Source: an uncultured Pseudomonadota bacterium (GTDB lineage: Bacteria; Pseudomonadota; Gammaproteobacteria; Methylococcales; Methylomonadaceae). Taken from it: 64,000 bases of DNA. The notes beneath the pieces are model-generated. The model worked only from the letters and a program-made list of their open reading frames with translations. It was not told the origin of the DNA and did no database searches. The stretch covers positions 88,262 through 152,261 of the forward strand of contig CAILJB010000010.1 of NCBI GenBank assembly GCA_903834465.1, given 5' to 3'. Below are positions 17,164-27,641 of this stretch, piece by piece (the first letter of the stretch is position 1; every line of letters begins with the position of its first letter). Both the position numbers and the translations under genes were made by a program.

Positions 17164-18438
17164 TTATTGATTATTTCTATTCAACGCTGCATTCATTTTT
17201 TCTTCATCCAATTCGCCTTCCCATTTCGCCGCAACAACAGTTGCAACACCGTTGCCAATTAAATTGGTCAACGCGCGAGCTTCTGACATAAAACGGTCGA
17301 TACCCAAAATCAAAGCCAATCCCGCCACGGGAACACTTGGCACTGCTGATAAAGTTGCCGCCAACGTAATAAATCCACTACCCGTCACGCCTGCTGCACC
17401 TTTTGAAGTGAGCAATAAAACACCAAGTAATGTTAATTCTTGCACTAACGTCAACGGCGTATTAGTCGCTTGTGCGATAAAAATCGCCGCCATCGTTAAA
17501 TAAATCGACGTACCGTCTAAATTAAACGAATAACCGGTTGGAATTACTAAGCCGACAACTGATTTAGAACAGCCTAAATTTTCCAGTTTCGTCATAATGC
17601 GTGGCAACACGGATTCCGAAGACGATGTACCTAACACAATGAATAATTCTTCTTTCAAATAAGCAACAAATTTGAAAATGCTAAACCCTGTAAATTTCGC
17701 CACTAAACCCAAAATACCAAAAATAAATAAAATACAGGTTAAATAAAAACTACCCATCAGCGTTAATAATGGCAATAACGATGCCACGCCATATTTACCA
17801 ATCGTGAACGCCATTGCACCAAACGCACCGATGGGCGCGAGTTTCATAACTGTTTCGACAATACCGAATAACACTTGCGACATTTTATGAATTAAACCGA
17901 CAACTTCTGTGCCGGCACCTTTCATCGCGGCAAGTGAAAAACCAAACAACAATGAAAATAACAACACTTGCAAGATGTCGCCTTTCGCAAACGCATCGAC
18001 CGCACTGCTGGGAATTATATTTAGCAAAAAATCCATCACGTTATGCGATTTTGCCGCTTCGGTATACGTTGTCAGGCTTTTCGTGTCCAATGTGCTGACA
18101 TCGATATTCATGCCTACACCCGGTTTTAAAATATGCACCACCAGCAATCCCAATATCAATGCTGCCGTACTCGCTACTTCAAAATAGAGCAACGTTTTCA
18201 AACCCACACGTCCGACTTTTTCCATATCTTGCATACCGGCGATACCAGTGACAACGGTGCAAAAAATAATCGGCGCAATAAGCATTTTAATCAGTTTGAT
18301 AAAACCATCGCCTAACGGTTTAACCGCAATCGCGGTATCGGGATAAAAATGCCCCAATAATACGCCGAAAATAATAGCGGTGAGGACTTGGACATAAAGA
18401 TGTTGATATAGTTTTTTAGCAGGATGCGGCAAGGACAT
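17164..18438 (-). CDS. dctA: C4-dicarboxylate/proton or sodium symporter DctA
   Basis: A 424-residue inner-membrane symporter of the DAACS family that takes up succinate, fumarate and malate. The start [19 protein letters not shown] at 18438 is preferred over an upstream ATG, because GGAG lies eight bases before it and it fits the DctA start. Diagnostic stretches are [14 protein letters not shown] (re-entrant hairpin 1), [12 protein letters not shown], and [19 protein letters not shown] (hairpin 2). GltP-type glutamate carriers are relatives, but these motifs fit DctA better. The substrate fits the C4-acid link with the oxaloacetate decarboxylase in this window, an inferred connection. Confidence 0.93.
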   Translation of the reverse strand: MSLPHPAKKLYQHLYVQVLTAIIFGVLLGHFYPDTAIAVKPLGDGFIKLIKMLIAPIIFCTVVTGIAGMQDMEKVGRVGLKTLLYFEVASTAALILGLLVVHILKPGVGMNIDVSTLDTKSLTTYTEAAKSHNVMDFLLNIIPSSAVDAFAKGDILQVLLFSLLFGFSLAAMKGAGTEVVGLIHKMSQVLFGIVETVMKLAPIGAFGAMAFTIGKYGVASLLPLLTLMGSFYLTCILFIFGILGLVAKFTGFSIFKFVAYLKEELFIVLGTSSSESVLPRIMTKLENLGCSKSVVGLVIPTGYSFNLDGTSIYLTMAAIFIAQATNTPLTLVQELTLLGVLLLTSKGAAGVTGSGFITLAATLSAVPSVPVAGLALILGIDRFMSEARALTNLIGNGVATVVAAKWEGELDEEKMNAALNRNNQ

Positions 18439-18565
18439 GAAGGATAACTCCGGATAATTTAACGTCATAGAATGCCAGATAGCGTAGATTTATGCACCCA
18501 CTCAGCATATAAAAGCAAACGTGCGATAATGTGTCGCTTCGTCATTCATAACGTCACCATTCATA

Positions 18566-18889
18566 ATGAGCCATTACCAAATTATTCTGTGTACTTTTCC
18601 GCAATTCAGCTTTGCAAAGCAATGCGCTCACGCGCTGGTCAAAAAACAATTAGCCGCATGTGTAAACATTTTGCCCAGGATGACTTCGGTTTATGCGTGG
18701 CAAGGAAAAATCGAAACCGCGCAAGAACATTTGCTCATTATCAAAGCGCAAGCCAATCAATATGCGGCTATTGAAACATGGCTAAAAAAACATCATCCTT
18801 ACGACGTGCCGGAAATTATTGCCTTGCCGATTGAACAAGGTTTACCTGATTATTTAAACTGGATTAGCTCATGTCACGTTACGTCTTAA
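18566..18889 (+). CDS. cutA: CutA1 divalent-cation tolerance protein
   Basis: A 107-residue trimeric cytoplasmic protein of the CutA1 family, linked to copper tolerance in E. coli though its exact activity is unresolved. It has KQLAACVNILPRMTSVYAWQGK and HPYDVPEIIALPIEQG, both strongly conserved. It overlaps the following nDsbD-like gene by 19 bases, the same cutA-dsbD neighbourhood seen in E. coli. Confidence 0.95.
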   Translation: MSHYQIILCTFPQFSFAKQCAHALVKKQLAACVNILPRMTSVYAWQGKIETAQEHLLIIKAQANQYAAIETWLKKHHPYDVPEIIALPIEQGLPDYLNWISSCHVTS

Positions 18890-19500
18890 TTTTTTTAACA
18901 GTTTTCGTCTTCAATTCGTCCATTTTTGCGGAAGATTCGCTTGAACAATTAGTTCGCAATACGGCGGCTTTAAAATTAAATTTGTTTGGCGACCAATTAT
19001 TAGAACCTGAGGATGCGTTTGAATTTTCTGCCAGCGTCAAAAACGGCAATACGCTGTATGTGAGTTGGGAAATTGCGCCGAATTATTATTTGTATCGCGA
19101 GAAAGTTAAGCTCGAATTAGTCAATGCTGCTGGCACAAAACTAGGCGATTACAGCATTCCGAACGGCGAACCGAAACACGATGAATCCTTTGGTGATGTG
19201 GAAGTTTTATCTGAAGATTTAAATTTTAACGTACCGCTGATTCGCGAAGACCATGGCGCACAAACCATTAAATTACGCGCCTATTTTCAAGGCTGTGCCG
19301 AACGCGGCGTGTGTTATCCGCCAATGAATAAAGAAGTGCTTTTAGATTTACCAGTCGCTCAGCAACTTATCGCATCGCCAGAGCAAACGTCAACGCAAAC
19401 ACCGGGTGTGCTTGTGCCGCTTATCATTTTGTTAATTTTTTCAGTCATTGTGCTGATTTTGTCTGCGATAATGGCAATCCGCTTAAAGAAATCCGCGTAA
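18871..19500 (+). CDS. Stand-alone DsbD N-terminal (alpha) domain protein, membrane-anchored
   Basis: A 209-residue exported protein. It has a signal peptide (residues 1-20, ending FA), then an immunoglobulin-fold nDsbD domain (about 35-155). The two redox cysteines Cys142 and Cys148 lie in QGCAERGVCYPP, the same spacing as in E. coli nDsbD. One C-terminal membrane helix (about 177-203) ends in RLKKSA. Full DsbD has in addition an eight-helix electron-transfer domain and a C-terminal thioredoxin, both missing here. The gene follows cutA as dsbD does in E. coli. This looks like a genuine short form, not a broken gene, because the membrane anchor and stop are clean. Electrons must come from another protein such as CcdA/ScsB-like (inference). 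Confidence 0.85.
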   Translation: MSRYVLIFLTVFVFNSSIFAEDSLEQLVRNTAALKLNLFGDQLLEPEDAFEFSASVKNGNTLYVSWEIAPNYYLYREKVKLELVNAAGTKLGDYSIPNGEPKHDESFGDVEVLSEDLNFNVPLIREDHGAQTIKLRAYFQGCAERGVCYPPMNKEVLLDLPVAQQLIASPEQTSTQTPGVLVPLIILLIFSVIVLILSAIMAIRLKKSA

Positions 19501-19540
19501 CAATTTTTAATTTATAAAAAACTCATAAGGAGAAAAACTC

Positions 19541-22426
19541 ATGGAAAAAACCTACTCCCCGCATAGCATCGAACAACGTTGGTATGAAAACTGGGAAAGC
19601 AAACAGTATTTCGCGCCAAGTGGCGAAGGCGAACCCTATTGCATCATGATTCCACCGCCAAACGTCACAGGCAGTTTGCACATGGGGCATGCGTTTCAAG
19701 ACACCATTATGGATGCGCTAACGCGTTATCACCGTATGAAAGGTTGCAACACGTTGTGGCAAGCGGGAACTGACCACGCGGGGATTGCGACACAAATGGT
19801 AGTTGAACGTTTATGCAACGCCGAAGGCAAAACCCGCCACGATTATGGACGCGAAAAATTCATCGAAAAAATCTGGGAATGGAAAGGCGAATCAGGCGGC
19901 ACGATTACGCGCCAATTACGTCGCATGGGTTCATCACTCGATTGGTCACGCGAACGTTTTACGATGGACGAAGGCATGTCTGGCGCGGTGCAAGAAGTTT
20001 TCATTAAATTGTACGAAGAAGGCTTAATTTATCGCGGTAAACGGTTGGTGAATTGGGATCCTATTTTGCACACGGCGGTTTCGGATTTAGAAGTTTTATC
20101 CGAAGAAGAAAACGGTTTTATGTGGCATTTGCGTTACCCGTTGTTGAATGGTCAAGGGCATTTAATTGTTGCCACAACGCGCCCTGAAACCATGCTCGGT
20201 GATGCGGCGGTGGCGATTCATCCAAACGATGACCGTTATAAACATTTGCTCGGCGAATTCGTGGAATTGCCGTTAACAGGTCGTCGAATTCCGATTATTG
20301 CGGATGAATACGTTGACCCAGAATTTGGAACAGGTTGCGTAAAAATCACGCCTGCTCACGATTTCAATGATTACGAAGTCTGGACGCGCCATCGTCATAC
20401 GTCGGCGATTCAAGATTTGCCGCACGGCGGTTTGATTAACATTTTCACAGTTGATGCAAAAATTAAAGCAACTGTATTCGACGATTTTAGTTATGGACAT
20501 AAAGCACCTAGTGATGGGTTGGTCGCAGCCGATGAGCTGCATGGGGGAGAATCAACGGTTTCATTGATTCCTGAAAAATACCGTGGGTTAGACCGTTTCG
20601 AAGCTCGCAAACAAATTGTTGCTGATTTTGAAGCGGCGGGATTACTTGAAAAAATCGCTGACCATAAATTGATGACCCCACGCGGCGACCGTTCTGGCAG
20701 TGTTATCGAACCATTTTTGACTGACCAATGGTATGTAAAAGTTGCGCCACTTGCAGAACCTGCGATTGCGGCGGTTGAAAATGGCGATATTAAATTTGTT
20801 CCTGATAACTGGAAAAATACTTATTTCGATTGGATGCGGAACATTCAGGATTGGTGTATTTCACGTCAAATTTGGTGGGGACATCGTATTCCTGCGTGGT
20901 ACGACGACAAAGGCAATATCTACGTCGGCGAATCAGAAACCGCAATTCGTGAAAAACACAATCTGCCCGCTGATTACGTTATAAAACAAGATGAAGACGT
21001 TTTAGATACTTGGTTTTCGTCGGCGTTGTGGCCGTTCTCAACATTGGGTTGGGACGGCAAAAATGAACCTGATTATTTAAAAACCTTTTACCCAACCAGC
21101 GTTTTAGTCACAGGTTTTGACATCATTTTCTTCTGGGTGGCTAGGATGATTATGATGGGATTGAAATTCCGTGGCGAAGTGCCGTTCAAAGAAGTCTATA
21201 TCCACGGTTTGGTGCGTGATGCCGAAGGACAAAAAATGTCCAAATCAAAAGGCAACGTATTAGACCCGATTGACATTATCGACGGCATCGATTTAGAAGC
21301 ACTGGTGGCAAAACGTACTTCTGGCATGATGCAACCACAGTTTGCGAAAAAAATCGAACAAGCTACTCGCAAACAATTCCCAGACGGTATTCAATCTTAC
21401 GGCACGGATGCGTTGCGTTTTACCTTTGCCTCGCTCGCTTCAACAGGTCGAGATATTCGTTTTGATTTGGCTCGCACAGAAGGTTATCGCAATTTCTGTA
21501 ACAAACTCTGGAATGCCGCGCGTTATGTGTTGATGAACACTGAAGAACACGATTGTGGTTTGACAGGCGAATGTGAATTCTCACACGTTGACCGTTGGAT
21601 TACTGCGCGTTTGAATCAAGTCATTTCAACCACTAGCCACGCAATCGATAACTACCGTTTCGATTTGGCGGCACAAGCGATTTATGATTTTACTTGGAAC
21701 GAATACTGCGATTGGTATTTGGAACTCACCAAAGTGGCGTTGCAATCGGATAACGAAGCGTTGCAACGTGGCACCCGCAAAACGTTGTTGCACGTTTTAG
21801 AAACAATTTTGCGTTTAGCGCATCCGATTATGCCGTTTATCACCGAAGAAATTTGGCAACGTGTCGCACCACTCGCTGGCGTTGAAGGCGACACGATTAT
21901 GTTGCAAGCCTATCCGATTGTAGATGAATCGAAAATTGACACGCAAGCGATTGAAACCACTGATTGGCTCATGGCAGTGATTTTGGGCGTACGTCGAATT
22001 CGCGGTGAAATGAATATCGCGCCAAGCAAACCGTTACCTGTGTTATTGCAACACGGTAGCGAGCAAGACGCGGAACGTTTAGAAATCAATCGTGTTTATT
22101 TGAACAGATTAGCGCGTTTAGAAACCATGACGTGGCTAAATGCCGATGAGATTGCGCCAGAATCAGCGATTGCGTTGGTTGGTGATATGCAGATTTTGAT
22201 TCCAATGGCGGGTTTGATTGATAAAACGGCAGAACTCGCCCGTTTGGACAAAGAAATTCAACGCATTCGCAATGATTTACCGCGTGTTGAAGGCAAATTG
22301 AATAATCCTGCATTCGTTGATAAAGCTCCTGCGGAAGTTCTCGAAAAAGAACGTGCTAAACTCGCTGAAATGCAATCGATGCTTGCTAACTTGGAAACAC
22401 AACACGCCAAAATTAGCGCGTTGTAA
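19541..22426 (+). CDS. valS: Valyl-tRNA synthetase
   Basis: A 961-residue class I synthetase charging tRNA-Val. The HIGH signature is in [15 protein letters not shown] and the KMSKS loop is KMSKSKGN. The editing domain contains [18 protein letters not shown]. The C-terminal coiled coil (about 890-955) with alternating charged residues is the ValS tRNA-binding arm. Length is normal. A good AAGGAG site precedes the ATG by ten bases. It is followed by a GTCGGGTTA palindrome, then hemC. Confidence 0.98.
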   Translation: MEKTYSPHSIEQRWYENWESKQYFAPSGEGEPYCIMIPPPNVTGSLHMGHAFQDTIMDALTRYHRMKGCNTLWQAGTDHAGIATQMVVERLCNAEGKTRHDYGREKFIEKIWEWKGESGGTITRQLRRMGSSLDWSRERFTMDEGMSGAVQEVFIKLYEEGLIYRGKRLVNWDPILHTAVSDLEVLSEEENGFMWHLRYPLLNGQGHLIVATTRPETMLGDAAVAIHPNDDRYKHLLGEFVELPLTGRRIPIIADEYVDPEFGTGCVKITPAHDFNDYEVWTRHRHTSAIQDLPHGGLINIFTVDAKIKATVFDDFSYGHKAPSDGLVAADELHGGESTVSLIPEKYRGLDRFEARKQIVADFEAAGLLEKIADHKLMTPRGDRSGSVIEPFLTDQWYVKVAPLAEPAIAAVENGDIKFVPDNWKNTYFDWMRNIQDWCISRQIWWGHRIPAWYDDKGNIYVGESETAIREKHNLPADYVIKQDEDVLDTWFSSALWPFSTLGWDGKNEPDYLKTFYPTSVLVTGFDIIFFWVARMIMMGLKFRGEVPFKEVYIHGLVRDAEGQKMSKSKGNVLDPIDIIDGIDLEALVAKRTSGMMQPQFAKKIEQATRKQFPDGIQSYGTDALRFTFASLASTGRDIRFDLARTEGYRNFCNKLWNAARYVLMNTEEHDCGLTGECEFSHVDRWITARLNQVISTTSHAIDNYRFDLAAQAIYDFTWNEYCDWYLELTKVALQSDNEALQRGTRKTLLHVLETILRLAHPIMPFITEEIWQRVAPLAGVEGDTIMLQAYPIVDESKIDTQAIETTDWLMAVILGVRRIRGEMNIAPSKPLPVLLQHGSEQDAERLEINRVYLNRLARLETMTWLNADEIAPESAIALVGDMQILIPMAGLIDKTAELARLDKEIQRIRNDLPRVEGKLNNPAFVDKAPAEVLEKERAKLAEMQSMLANLETQHAKISAL

Positions 22427-22436
22427 GTTTTTGTTG

Positions 22437-22467
22437 AAAAAAGTCGGGTTACATTCGCTAACCCGAC
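22437..22467. repeat. REP-like palindrome GTCGGGTTA...TAACCCGAC after valS
   Basis: A perfect 9-base inverted repeat (22443-22451 and 22459-22467) closes the 7-base loop CATTCGC. On the minus strand it is followed by TTTTTT, so it reads as a strong intrinsic terminator there, although no minus-strand gene is present. Palindromes of this exact type (GGTCGGGTTA with a short variable centre) are, from memory, widespread intergenic repeats in Proteobacteria. It may also terminate or stabilise the valS transcript. Confidence 0.65.
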
Positions 22468-22490
22468 CCACACAATTTGTGTAGTCTATT

Positions 22491-22519
22491 TCGACGAAAA
22501 TCAAGATTTAGGCTAAACT
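22491..22519 (+). promoter_or_regulatory. Candidate promoter for hemCDXY
   Basis: TCGACG (22491-22496) and TAAACT (22514-22519), separated by 17 bases, lie 35 bases upstream of the hemC GTG. Each matches the sigma-70 consensus at four positions; the fit is moderate. Confidence 0.35.
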
Positions 22520-22553
22520 CTCCCGAAATTTTCACCCCAACTTCTTAATCGCA

Positions 22554-23477
22554 GTGACTATAAAAACTATCCGCATCGCTACCCGTCAAAGTCCTTTAGC
22601 TCTCTGGCAAGCCGAACATGTTGCCGCGCTTTTAGAGCAAGCATTTCCCACTATCAAAACCGAACTCGTAAAAATGATAACGCGCGGCGATAAAATTCTT
22701 GACGCGCCACTGGCAAAAATTGGCGGTAAAGGGTTATTCGTCAAAGAACTCGAACAAGGCATGCTCAAAGGCAATGCTGATATTGCTGTGCATTCGATGA
22801 AAGATGTGCCAATTGAATTTCCCGAAGGTTTACACCTAGCCGCAATTTTAGAACGTGAAGACCCCACCGATGCGTTTGTGTCGAATCATTATCAAACGCT
22901 CGATGATTTACCCGAAAATGCGCGAATCGGTACATCAAGTTTGCGTCGTCAATGTCAAATTAAAGCCCATTTTCCGAATGCTGAAATTTTATCGTTGCGT
23001 GGCAATGTGAATACTCGTCTGGCAAAACTCGATGCAGGCGATTATGACGCGATTATTCTCGCTTCGGCGGGTTTAAAACGTTTGGGAATGTCTACACGAA
23101 TTCGTCAAAGTTTGCCAACTGAAATTAGTTTGCCAGCCTGTGGACAAGGGGCAATTGGCATCGAATGCCGCATTGATGATGTTGAAATTAACGAAATGTT
23201 AAAAGCTCTGCATCATGAAACGACAGCCGTTTGTGTTACAGCCGAACGCACGATGAATGCAAAATTAAACGGTGGTTGCCAAGTACCCATTGCCGGTTTT
23301 GCTCAGTTAGAAAACGGTGAAATTTTCATGCGTGCGTTAGTGGGAAATCCTGACGGTGACGTAATTTATCGTGCGGAAAAACGGGGTTTGTCTGCAATTG
23401 AAATTGGTGAAAGCATCGCCGACGATTTGCTCAAACAAGGCGCGGCGGAAATTTTGAAAGCGTTGATTGATGACTGA
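22554..23477 (+). CDS. hemC: Porphobilinogen deaminase
   Basis: A 307-residue cytoplasmic enzyme that joins four porphobilinogens into hydroxymethylbilane in haem synthesis. The start is a GTG (22554), giving [22 protein letters not shown] as in the family. KDVPIEFP, the substrate-binding [12 protein letters not shown], and the dipyrromethane-cofactor Cys in [12 protein letters not shown] are all present. The stop overlaps the hemD ATG by eight bases, so translation is coupled. Confidence 0.97.
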   Translation: MTIKTIRIATRQSPLALWQAEHVAALLEQAFPTIKTELVKMITRGDKILDAPLAKIGGKGLFVKELEQGMLKGNADIAVHSMKDVPIEFPEGLHLAAILEREDPTDAFVSNHYQTLDDLPENARIGTSSLRRQCQIKAHFPNAEILSLRGNVNTRLAKLDAGDYDAIILASAGLKRLGMSTRIRQSLPTEISLPACGQGAIGIECRIDDVEINEMLKALHHETTAVCVTAERTMNAKLNGGCQVPIAGFAQLENGEIFMRALVGNPDGDVIYRAEKRGLSAIEIGESIADDLLKQGAAEILKALIDD

Positions 23478-24246
23478 TTTAAAACAAGCACGAATTTTAG
23501 TCACTCGCCCCGCGTATCAGGCAGAAAATTTGTGTAATTTGATTCGTGAAAATAATGGCATTCCAATTCGTTTACCAACGTTAGAAATTATTCCAATACT
23601 TTTGGATGCCAGCGAAATCGAGCAATATTTAACGCAAGCAAATTCTGTTATTTTTACCAGCGTCAATGCCGTGCGTTTATATTGTTCGCAGCTTGATGAT
23701 GCTAAAATGCAGCAATTAAAAACAAAATCGTGTTTTGCTATCGGTCAGGCGACCGCGCAATCCTTAGAAACGGTAGGGGTAAGCGTCGATTTAATGCCTA
23801 AGCAAGGTTATAATAGTGAAGCATTATTAAATTTGACTACGCTGCAACAGGTTTCACAGCAAGATATTGTGATTATTCGTGGTGAAAATGGACGCGAAAC
23901 GTTAGCCGATGTTTTAACGCAACGGGGCGCAAAAGTCAGTTATCAAAACGTTTATCGCCGCGCAATACCTGACATAGATTGCAGCGATGTCGTGACGCTA
24001 ATTAAGCAAAAACAGTTAGATTTTCTTAGCATCACCAGCGGCGAGGCAATACAAAATTTAGTAACGATGTTGCCGAAAATGCAACACGATTTGTTAAAAA
24101 AAATACCTTTAGTGGTGGTCAGTGAGCGAATCGAAACGATTGCAAAATCACTCGGTTTTCAACGCATCGAACGCACACAAGCACCGTCAGATGATGCAAT
24201 TCTTAAAACAATAACGACGATAATAAACGGGGAAGAAAGTGGCTGA
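23470..24246 (+). CDS. hemD: Uroporphyrinogen-III synthase
   Basis: A 258-residue enzyme closing and inverting ring D of hydroxymethylbilane. The family is poorly conserved, but [46 protein letters not shown] and [13 protein letters not shown] are recognisable landmarks. Position directly after hemC supports the call. An ATG at 23470 is preferred to the adjacent TTG. Its end overlaps the GTG of hemX. Confidence 0.93.
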   Translation: MTDLKQARILVTRPAYQAENLCNLIRENNGIPIRLPTLEIIPILLDASEIEQYLTQANSVIFTSVNAVRLYCSQLDDAKMQQLKTKSCFAIGQATAQSLETVGVSVDLMPKQGYNSEALLNLTTLQQVSQQDIVIIRGENGRETLADVLTQRGAKVSYQNVYRRAIPDIDCSDVVTLIKQKQLDFLSITSGEAIQNLVTMLPKMQHDLLKKIPLVVVSERIETIAKSLGFQRIERTQAPSDDAILKTITTIINGEESG

Positions 24247-25414
24247 ATTGATTGAATCGGTTGAACAACAACAAAAAACTGTCAAAGAGACATCGCAAGA
24301 AGTCAGACGTTCTCGCAGCGGATTTTGGTTTGGCTTAATCATTTTGCTGGTTATCGCCGTCGTTGCGGGAGCTGGCTATTACTTTTTTTCACAGCTACGC
24401 GATAAACAAGAAGGTTTAGGTGGCGAAGTGAAAGGCGCGGTATCGCAACAAATCAGCGATTATCAGGCGCAACTTGCCGCGATTCAATCGCAACTTGCCA
24501 CCGTTCAATCGGATGTTGCCAATAAAGAAGCGCATTTCAATAATACCGTTACCGAATTTTCGCAATTGCATAATGAAAAATTAGATGCCACACGAAAAGA
24601 TTTGGCTGAAGAAATTCAAAAATTACAACGTCAATTAGGCAAAACACGCGGTGATTGGTTACTTGCGGATGCAGAATATTTACTCAGCGTTGCAAATCAG
24701 CGTTTGCTTTTGATGGGCGATGTGAACACCACGCGAGAAGCCTTAGAAGCCGCTGACCAGCGTTTACGCGAAAGTGGCGATGCGGCAGCGTATAAAGTGC
24801 GCGAACAACTCGCTAAAGACATTGCTGCAATTAGTGGTATCAATACGGCAGATATTGTCGGTATTTATTCAACGTTGCAAACATTGGAATCGCAAATTGA
24901 TTCGCTCACGTTGCTTTTACCTTATGCAGGTAAAGATGAAACCGTGAAACCTATTGCGCCAGAAGTTAAAAAAGAACCAACGGATTTACTTGGACAGTTA
25001 GAAACGATGGTGACAATTCGCCACGTTCAACAACACGTCAACGAAATTTTAACGCCTGAACAAGCGCAATTTATTCGTGAACAACTGCGCGTTAAATTAG
25101 AAATGATTAAAATCGCGCTCGTTCAACAAAACGATATACTTTATCAAGCGAGTTTGAGTGATACACAAAAATGGTTGTTGCAAAACTTCGCCAAAGAAAA
25201 AGAAGCCGAACGTTTTGCTGCGTCACTCGATAAACTTGCTGATGTACGAATTCGTAGCCAATTCCCTGATATTAGCTTGTCGTTGAAAATGTTGCGCGAT
25301 ATTACCAAATTGCGTATCGAAACCGATAAAGCCTTATCAAGTCCAACTAAATCTGCGCCAGCTCCTGTGCCTATTGCGGTAGATAACGAAACAACGTCCG
25401 CCGCGCAACAATAA
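24239..25414 (+). CDS. hemX: HemX, membrane protein of the haem operon
   Basis: A 391-residue protein with a GTG start overlapping hemD. A cytoplasmic N-terminus, a single membrane helix (about residues 31-51, FWFGLIILLVIAVVAGAGYYF) and a coiled coil (about 70-135, rich in Gln/Ala/Lys/Glu) precede the conserved HemX domain. The latter has GDWLLADAEYLLSVANQRLLL and QKWLLQNFA. HemX was once called a methyltransferase from E. coli, but this architecture has no SAM site, so a structural or regulatory role with HemY is more likely. The C-terminal tail is Pro/Ala/Thr-rich. Confidence 0.92.
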   Translation: MAELIESVEQQQKTVKETSQEVRRSRSGFWFGLIILLVIAVVAGAGYYFFSQLRDKQEGLGGEVKGAVSQQISDYQAQLAAIQSQLATVQSDVANKEAHFNNTVTEFSQLHNEKLDATRKDLAEEIQKLQRQLGKTRGDWLLADAEYLLSVANQRLLLMGDVNTTREALEAADQRLRESGDAAAYKVREQLAKDIAAISGINTADIVGIYSTLQTLESQIDSLTLLLPYAGKDETVKPIAPEVKKEPTDLLGQLETMVTIRHVQQHVNEILTPEQAQFIREQLRVKLEMIKIALVQQNDILYQASLSDTQKWLLQNFAKEKEAERFAASLDKLADVRIRSQFPDISLSLKMLRDITKLRIETDKALSSPTKSAPAPVPIAVDNETTSAAQQ

Positions 25415-25428
25415 GAAGAGAATTACAC

Positions 25429-26661
25429 ATGAAAAAAATAGTTCCTCTTTTAATTATTCTGGGCGCGTTAGGTTCTGCCGGTTTTTATGGCAGTCAGTTT
25501 TTGACGCATTTAAATAGCGCAGGCTATGTGTTAATTGGCATTGAACAATGGTCGCTGGAAACCTCGTTATTTGTATTTTTAGGGATTCTGGTTGTTATTT
25601 TTTTAGCACTGTATATTTTGTTTCGTTTGTCGGGCTGGATGTTTCGATTACCCAAACAAATTAAAAAACGTGTGGCAACGAATAAATTAGCCATTTCGCA
25701 ACAAGCCTTAATCAAAGGCTTAGTCGATTCTGCGGAAGGTAATTGGGAAGACGCTGAAAATATTTTGATTAAACACGCTTCGCACAGCGGCGCACCGTTG
25801 ATTCATTATTTGACAGCGGCTCGCGCGGCACAATCGCGTGGCGCATTTGATAAACGTGACGAATATTTACAGTTTGCCGCTGAACACGGTAATGATGCAG
25901 AAATTGCCGTTGGTTTAACTCAAGCGGAATTAAATTTATCAGGTGATCAATACGAAGAAGCTCTGGAAACGTTGACACGCCTGCATTCACTCAATCCGAA
26001 ACAAGCGAATGTTTTACGTTTGTTACATTTGACATACCAAAAATTAGAAGATTGGCAAGCCTTGCGTTCCTTGATTCCGTCACTCGATACGCAAAAAGTA
26101 TTGCTCGAAGCAGAATTAAAACTGCTCGAAGCCAAAGTGTTTAGTAATTTGCTCAAACAAGCCGCAGAACAAAAAGACCGTCAAACGTTGCAAACGTTAT
26201 GGGTAGAAATGCCGTTGTCGATTAAAGTCATGAGAGGCGTGGCGGCGATTTACTTTGCCGCCATGATTGATGTAGGCGCGGGCGCAAGTATCGAAGATGA
26301 ATTGGTTAAAGCCTTGTCTGCGAATTGGAGTGAAACATTGCTAGTTTTGTTTGGCAACGTGCAATCGGTTGATCCTGTGTTGCAATTAGAAACTGCCGAA
26401 CGCTGGTTGATTGGTCATGCCAATGATGCTGTATTGTTGATGGTGCTAGGGAAATTAAGCAGTCAACGTACTGATTACGCTAAAGCGCAACGCTATTTGC
26501 AACAAAGTATTGCTATCGAACCCAGTGTGCAGGGGTATCGTTTGTTGGGTGATTTGGCGTTAAATCAAGGCGATGCAAACTCTGCAAGTCAATGTTATAA
26601 ACTGGGTTTGGAACTCGCCGCTGGCGCGTTAGTAAATCAAATTGAAACCTCAGCGGTCTAA
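25429..26661 (+). CDS. hemY: HemY, TPR membrane protein of haem biosynthesis
   Basis: A 410-residue proteobacterial HemY (not the protoporphyrinogen oxidase of Bacillus). Two N-terminal membrane helices (about 5-25 and 42-65) are followed by the family motif in the HemY N domain and TPR-like helices. Among these are NWEDAENILIKHA, QLNLSGDQYEEALETLTRLH and YRLLGDLALNQGDANSASQCY. It probably scaffolds haem enzymes at the membrane. It is 14 bases from hemX with an AGAAGAG site. Confidence 0.93.
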   Translation: MKKIVPLLIILGALGSAGFYGSQFLTHLNSAGYVLIGIEQWSLETSLFVFLGILVVIFLALYILFRLSGWMFRLPKQIKKRVATNKLAISQQALIKGLVDSAEGNWEDAENILIKHASHSGAPLIHYLTAARAAQSRGAFDKRDEYLQFAAEHGNDAEIAVGLTQAELNLSGDQYEEALETLTRLHSLNPKQANVLRLLHLTYQKLEDWQALRSLIPSLDTQKVLLEAELKLLEAKVFSNLLKQAAEQKDRQTLQTLWVEMPLSIKVMRGVAAIYFAAMIDVGAGASIEDELVKALSANWSETLLVLFGNVQSVDPVLQLETAERWLIGHANDAVLLMVLGKLSSQRTDYAKAQRYLQQSIAIEPSVQGYRLLGDLALNQGDANSASQCYKLGLELAAGALVNQIETSAV

Positions 26662-26664
26662 TGT

Positions 26665-27024
26665 GTGTTTAAAAAATCGTTTATTGTCGCAAATATTGCA
26701 TTATTGCTCGGTTGTAACACCACGTTACTGGGAACTTACGGCGAGCAAAATCAAACATTAGATGCGTTCCGGCAACGTGTCGAAAATGTTTTTCAATTAC
26801 AAAACAGCATGACCAGCGCGGTGATGTTAAGTGATAGTGAACCGTCTGCGACAATCTTGGATGCTGAACAAAAAATGCAACGCGCGTGTGAATCTTTAAA
26901 TGAGTACGCTGCGCGTGAAAGTGACGGTTTAAGCGTCGATTTTGCTTTACAACGGCGCGTTGAACAAACCGCGATTGGTTGTGAAAAAGCCGCGCAAAAT
27001 TTGCAATTATTGCTACCAAAATGA
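26665..27024 (+). CDS. Putative small lipoprotein between hemY and ccmA
   Basis: A 119-residue protein starting with GTG three bases after hemY. It has a lipoprotein signal: MFKKS, hydrophobic stretch, then LLGC with Cys17 as the lipidation site. The mature part is helical and Gln/Glu-rich, with two further cysteines (near residues 76 and 109). I do not recognise a family. It overlaps the ccmA ATG by four bases, so it is translated together with the cytochrome c maturation transporter. A role in haem delivery would fit the context but is only inferred. Confidence 0.65.
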   Translation: MFKKSFIVANIALLLGCNTTLLGTYGEQNQTLDAFRQRVENVFQLQNSMTSAVMLSDSEPSATILDAEQKMQRACESLNEYAARESDGLSVDFALQRRVEQTAIGCEKAAQNLQLLLPK

Positions 27025-27641
27025 GTGAATTCACGTTAGAAGCACGCCAGCTGGCATGTCAGCGCGATGACCGCGTATTGTTTAGCGGTTTAAATTTTCA
27101 TTTATACAGCGGGCAAATTTTACTTATTGAAGGTGTAAATGGTGCGGGAAAAACATCGTTGTTGCGTATTTTAACCGGTCTGCGTCAACCGGATGAAGGT
27201 GAATTATTTTGGAATGCTCAAGCGCTGGATGATTTAGGCGCTGCTTTTTATCAAGACGTTACCTATATCGGTCATAGTAATGGCTTAAAAGACACGCTCA
27301 CCGCGCAAGAAAATTTGCGGTATGTTCAGGCCCTTGCCACGCCTGCGTTAAGTATTGATGAAAGTTTGCAACAAGTTCATTTAAACGGTTATCAAGATAC
27401 GCTAGTGCGATATTTATCAGCAGGTCAACGCCGACGGTTGGCTTTAGCGCGTTTGCTTTGTACGCATAAAACGTTGTGGATACTCGATGAACCTTTTACT
27501 TCGCTTGACCGCGTGAGTATTCAGTTGATTGAACAGTTAATGACCGCACACGTTAAACAAGGCGGTATGGTAATCATGACCTCACATCACGAAACACATT
27601 TACCGGCGACATTAGTCCAAAAAATAGAGTTGCGCCGATGA
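27021..27641 (+). CDS. ccmA: Cytochrome c maturation ABC ATPase CcmA
   Basis: The 206-residue ATPase of the CcmABCD complex, which releases holo-CcmE for haem delivery to cytochromes c in the periplasm. Walker A GVNGAGKTS, signature YLSAGQRRRLALARLL and Walker B LWILDEPFTSLD are present. The family's short length and YIGHSNGLKDTLTAQENL are diagnostic of CcmA. It overlaps ccmB by four bases. ccmC-H are not in the window. Confidence 0.96.
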   Translation: MSEFTLEARQLACQRDDRVLFSGLNFHLYSGQILLIEGVNGAGKTSLLRILTGLRQPDEGELFWNAQALDDLGAAFYQDVTYIGHSNGLKDTLTAQENLRYVQALATPALSIDESLQQVHLNGYQDTLVRYLSAGQRRRLALARLLCTHKTLWILDEPFTSLDRVSIQLIEQLMTAHVKQGGMVIMTSHHETHLPATLVQKIELRR

